In this document: in pieces, positions 8,100 through 10,000 of the stretch
Layout: each line of letters begins with the position of its first letter
How positions within the stretch are numbered: position 1 is the first letter of the stretch
NCBI RefSeq assembly: GCF_020216685.1
Contig: NZ_JAIWNS010000095.1
Span: forward strand, 1-10,000
From: Methanospirillum hungatei
GTDB lineage: Archaea; Halobacteriota; Methanomicrobia; Methanomicrobiales; Methanospirillaceae
DNA length: 10,000 nt
Direction: 5' to 3'
Program-made: the position numbers and the translations under genes
Notes under the pieces: generated by a model
The model's database searches: none
What the model was told of the DNA's origin: nothing
Seen by the model: the letters and a program-made list of their open reading frames with translations, nothing else

Positions 8100-8130
8100 C
8101 CCGACCTGCACTGTCGGAAAACAGGCCGGG
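8100..8130. other. Hairpin with two exclusive pairings upstream of the 67-aa gene
   Basis: CCCGACCTG (8100-8108) can pair with CAGGCCGGG (8122-8130) with one A-C mismatch. CCGAC (8101-8105) can instead pair with GTCGG (8113-8117). Both use the same left arm. It lies 18 nt before the 67-aa ATG. It may be a leader structure, a protein-binding site, or an accident in a GC-rich patch. Confidence 0.3.
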
Positions 8131-8212
8131 CGGATAATAAATGAAAGAAACTCGTCATTACAGAGTTAGAGTATTCAATCCGTACAATCTCCAAAGGAAA
8201 GACTGTTGGATC

Positions 8213-8219
8213 TATATAT
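8213..8219 (+). promoter_or_regulatory. TATA box for the small membrane protein gene
   Basis: CTATATAT at 8212-8219 is the strongest archaeal TATA-like match in the spacer. It predicts transcription from about 8242, leaving a leader of about 47 nt that contains the Shine-Dalgarno at 8276-8282. The upstream BRE is weak. Confidence 0.4.
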
Positions 8220-8275
8220 CTATCTCGCATCAAGGATAAATTTTTTGTGCTCTGAGGGTGTCGGAACCCAATGAA

Positions 8276-8282
8276 GAGAGGA
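8276..8282 (+). promoter_or_regulatory. Shine-Dalgarno GAGAGGA
   Basis: GAGAGGA ends six bases before the ATG at 8289, an ideal spacing. It is one of the clearest ribosome binding sites in the window and the main argument that the short downstream frame is translated. Confidence 0.5.
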
Positions 8283-8288
8283 TAAAAA

Positions 8289-8480
8289 ATGAAGGAAATC
8301 TTGAGAATTCTGTACCGGGACCACATTCAGGAAGGAGCCCCGGCCAGTAAGGAAATGGTAAAGCGTGTAATGATAGGGATAGTGAAGATCATCCTGTTGT
8401 GGATAATCCACCGGATAGTATTCTCTATCCTGGATTATATTTTTTACCCTTCCCAAAATCCTTCCTATTTTCAATCCTGA
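8289..8480 (+). CDS. Small single-pass membrane protein, 63 aa
   Basis: A 63-aa frame that I do not recognise. Residues 1-25 are basic and charged. Residues 27-52 (from V27, MIGIVKIILLWII, continuing to DYIFY) form one long hydrophobic segment interrupted by H41 and R42, enough for one membrane helix or a tight hairpin. The tail is short and polar. A strong GAGAGGA Shine-Dalgarno and a TATA box lie upstream at good spacing, and a small hairpin lies about 50 nt downstream. It stands alone on the plus strand between the minus-strand 67-aa gene and csa3. A toxin-like small membrane peptide or a defence-island accessory is possible, but nothing in the sequence proves either. Overlapping minus-strand frames lack such signals. 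Confidence 0.42.
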   Translation: MKEILRILYRDHIQEGAPASKEMVKRVMIGIVKIILLWIIHRIVFSILDYIFYPSQNPSYFQS

Positions 8481-8753
8481 AAGAACTCACCATATGTATT
8501 CATAGAATTTCCGTAATTTTGCTTGTTGCCTAGGACTATCCGAGTCCAGGATTTGTACTATGCTGTACTATGATTTTCAATGACGAAAAGGATGGATGCC
8601 CTATGTTTCTTGTTTATGTCAGAATCCGGGCGGAAGACAGCAGTCTTTGGAATGGTTTTATAATTCTCATCCGAAATGCGAGTTGATGGGATGATATCAG
8701 GCTATTAGAAAAAGAAGGAAGGCCTCCATTGGTACGATAGCGTTTTGCATTAT
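8481..8753. other. Spacer without a convincing gene
   Basis: These 273 bases hold no persuasive gene. A 27-codon frame starts at 8603 (MFLVYVRIRAED...) but has no homology I recognise. The stretch contains the hairpin at 8529-8550 and a 9-bp tandem repeat (TGTACTATG at 8554-8562 and 8564-8572). A TTGCAT hexamer at 8745-8750, just past the csa3 stop, matches the hexamer in the csa3 promoter. Confidence 0.5.
8529..8550 (+). terminator. Possible hairpin terminator after the small membrane gene
   Basis: GGACT (8533-8537) pairs with AGTCC (8543-8547) around a 5-base loop, extended by CCT/AGG across a one-base bulge. Only a short ATTTGT follows, so a terminator role is weakly supported. Confidence 0.25.
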
Positions 8754-9425
8754 TTAATCATCATACGGCCGATTGTATCGAATTATCATGATCTCTCCCG
8801 AAGGGGAGATAGTTGCAAATTTATTCTTTCCTCTCGATTCGATTGTTATCCACTGAAGAGCTGAAAGTCGTGAACATTGGCGCGAGATAGTACTTTCAGA
8901 AATTTGCAATCGAGAGGCGATATCTGCAAAAGATGTAGGGCCGTGATTTTTGATATCACATAAAATCTGATACTCTTTATCATCAGGCGAGTTTGCGATA
9001 TGAGGGAGGGAAATGATGTGCAGTTCTCGATCAATATCTGAGAAAGAGGTTACCATATTTATCTTATCAGATACAGCCATAGAGGCAGCTGTTAGTGCAG
9101 TAAGTATCTCTCTTGGCCCACCAGAGAGATTTACATGTAATTTATTATTACTTCCTGGTTTTCCTGCTGAATCGTTGAGAGTACATACGAAGGAATATAC
9201 CATGCTGGTAAAATCACGATGATCAACCTTGAGGATTTTAATAGTAATGTCATCGCCTATCTTCCGTATTAACTCCTGTATCTCTTCAATTGCACGGAAT
9301 GAACGGTCATCATCCTCAATAGGTCGTATCAGGATTACTACATCATGAGACTCTATGCCAAATCGTACTAACAAAGCGAGGAGATGAGTTGTATCAAATC
9401 CGATGGGAGAGATGTAGGTTTTCAT
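8754..9425 (-). CDS. csa3: CRISPR locus transcriptional regulator Csa3 (CARF + winged helix)
   Basis: A 223-aa protein with the two-domain Csa3 layout. Residues 1-140 form a Rossmann-like CARF domain opening with TYISPIGFDTTHLLALL and carrying the ligand-loop motif VNLSGGPREI (98-107). Residues 150-215 form a MarR-like winged helix (SFADIASRLQISESTISRQC, 165-184, is the recognition region). CARF domains sense cyclic oligoadenylate, and archaeal Csa3 proteins control cas gene or adaptation promoters. Length and order match the family. It is divergent from cas6, separated by 104 bp containing paired inverted repeats that are probably its own operator. The ATG at 9425 has AGGGA nine bases upstream. 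Its base composition looks more AT-rich than the SNF2 operon, which would suit separate acquisition, though I did not compute it. Which subtype it controls cannot be told, because the other cas genes lie outside. Confidence 0.9.
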   Translation of the reverse strand: MKTYISPIGFDTTHLLALLVRFGIESHDVVILIRPIEDDDRSFRAIEEIQELIRKIGDDITIKILKVDHRDFTSMVYSFVCTLNDSAGKPGSNNKLHVNLSGGPREILTALTAASMAVSDKINMVTSFSDIDRELHIISLPHIANSPDDKEYQILCDIKNHGPTSFADIASRLQISESTISRQCSRLSALQWITIESRGKNKFATISPSGEIMIIRYNRPYDD

Positions 9426-9438
9426 ATTGATAAATCCC

Positions 9439-9484
9439 TTGCATAATTTTGCATCTGATGCAATATTTTGAGATAAAAAATCTC
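9439..9484. promoter_or_regulatory. Candidate Csa3 operator in the csa3-cas6 divergent promoter
   Basis: TTGCATCTGATGCAA (9449-9463) is a perfect inverted repeat with a 3-base spacer. GAGATAAAAAATCTC (9470-9484) is a second perfect inverted repeat of the same 15-bp length. Their centres are 21 bp apart, about two helical turns. A third TTGCAT half-site (9439-9444) sits 10 bp before the first. The cluster covers the region where the csa3 promoter must lie and flanks that of cas6, as expected for dimeric winged-helix binding and autoregulation. Binding by Csa3 is inferred. Confidence 0.55.
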
Positions 9485-9498
9485 TACACGTAAGGATA

Positions 9499-9509
9499 AT
9501 TTTATGATA
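9499..9509 (+). promoter_or_regulatory. Candidate TATA element of cas6
   Basis: AATTTTATGATA-like sequence lies 21-31 bases before the cas6 ATG. With no Shine-Dalgarno near the ATG, this position fits a leaderless archaeal transcript beginning at or near the start codon. The match to a consensus TATA box is only moderate. Confidence 0.3.
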
Positions 9510-9529
9510 AGGTACTCTGATTATATCTT

Positions 9530-10000
9530 ATGCACCTTATCCATCTAACAGTTTCCCCAAAAACTTCTTTCGATATCCCACTCAGTGATGGATACCAGTT
9601 ATATTCTGCTCTCCTCTCATTCATTAATGAGAAAAACCCGAGTACAAGTTTGAAAATTCATAATTCACCTCTGCCGTCACTTTCAACCACCGGATTGATG
9701 GGAAAGTTTGAGAAATCATTCCATAAAGGACATAAGAGAGTATTAGAAGGAGAGGTATATCACTGGAGGATCGGGGTTACGGATCCAGATGATGAAGATC
9801 TCTTTACTCATATCATCACTCCTTTTTTACTTGACAGAAAGGAACTTTCCCTTCATGAAGGAGAATTATGTATTTGTTCGGTTGAAACACAATATCAATC
9901 ATTTCAGGATATAATTCAAAAGGTTAAAGAGTGCCAAAGACCTGCAGTAAAGATGGACTTTATTACTCCAACCTGTATTCAGTATCGGAACAGCCGTGTC
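9530..10000 (+). CDS. cas6: CRISPR-associated endoribonuclease Cas6, N-terminal part
   Basis: Open from ATG at 9530 to the right edge (157 codons, no stop), so partial. The opening MHLIHLTVSPKTSFDIPLSD followed by YQLYSALLSFINE (22-34) is the first strand and helix of the Cas6 RAMP (ferredoxin-like) fold. ITPTCIQYRNS (145-155) matches the segment that opens the second half of Cas6 proteins. Cas6 cuts precursor CRISPR RNA inside the repeats to make crRNA for type I and III effectors. The C-terminal glycine-rich loop lies outside, and I cannot assign the catalytic histidine. It is divergent from csa3 and probably heads a cas operon to the right. No Shine-Dalgarno precedes the ATG, so it may be leaderless. 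The family call is based on the N-terminal half only. Confidence 0.82.
   Translation, partial: MHLIHLTVSPKTSFDIPLSDGYQLYSALLSFINEKNPSTSLKIHNSPLPSLSTTGLMGKFEKSFHKGHKRVLEGEVYHWRIGVTDPDDEDLFTHIITPFLLDRKELSLHEGELCICSVETQYQSFQDIIQKVKECQRPAVKMDFITPTCIQYRNSRV

Noticed and set aside
8015..8474. Two overlapping minus-strand frames of 103 and 84 codons
   Set aside because: They overlap the better supported 63-aa plus-strand gene and the 67-aa gene, have no recognisable domain and no clear upstream signals.
8603..8686. 27-codon plus-strand frame after GGATGG
   Set aside because: Too short, no recognisable domain, and the GGATGG is a weak ribosome site.
9426..9529. CRISPR array or leader between csa3 and cas6
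   Set aside because: The inverted repeats are short and not repeated at spacer-sized intervals; no array is present anywhere in the window.

Overview
The window looks archaeal, probably a methanogenic euryarchaeon of the Methanomicrobiales type. The reasons are a Csa3 regulator (a mainly archaeal CRISPR regulator), AT-rich TATA-like promoter elements, few strong Shine-Dalgarno sites and an oligo-T terminator. The genus is a guess from sequence style only. The whole window reads as part of a defence island.

Positions 1 to 7667 hold one long minus-strand operon of five tightly packed genes, transcribed right to left. They are a bacterial/archaeal-type SNF2 ATPase with a large N-terminal accessory region, a SWIM zinc-finger protein (4-nt overlap), a 234-aa protein with stacked winged-helix-like segments, a 691-aa AAA/ORC-like P-loop ATPase with a C-terminal winged helix (4-nt overlap), and a Cas4/RecB-like PD-(D/E)XK nuclease with iron-sulphur-type cysteines (19-nt overlap) that runs off the left edge. 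The SNF2/SWIM pairing is a known arrangement. Its combination with the ATPase, the winged-helix protein and the Cas4-like nuclease does not match any named defence system I can identify, and is the best candidate here for an undescribed one. A reasonable inference is DNA recognition and remodelling by the SNF2, SWIM and ATPase parts, with cleavage by the nuclease.

Positions 7668 to 8753 are a low-density spacer. It carries a 67-aa minus-strand gene with a hairpin plus T9 terminator, a 63-aa plus-strand small membrane protein with a good Shine-Dalgarno and TATA box, several small hairpins, and about 270 bases without a convincing gene.

Positions 8754 to 10000 are CRISPR-Cas: csa3 (CARF plus winged helix) on the minus strand and the start of cas6 on the plus strand, divergent from a 104-bp region. 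That region holds two 15-bp inverted repeats with centres 21 bp apart, plus an extra half-site, which is a strong candidate Csa3 operator. No CRISPR array, tRNA, rRNA or insertion sequence was seen.
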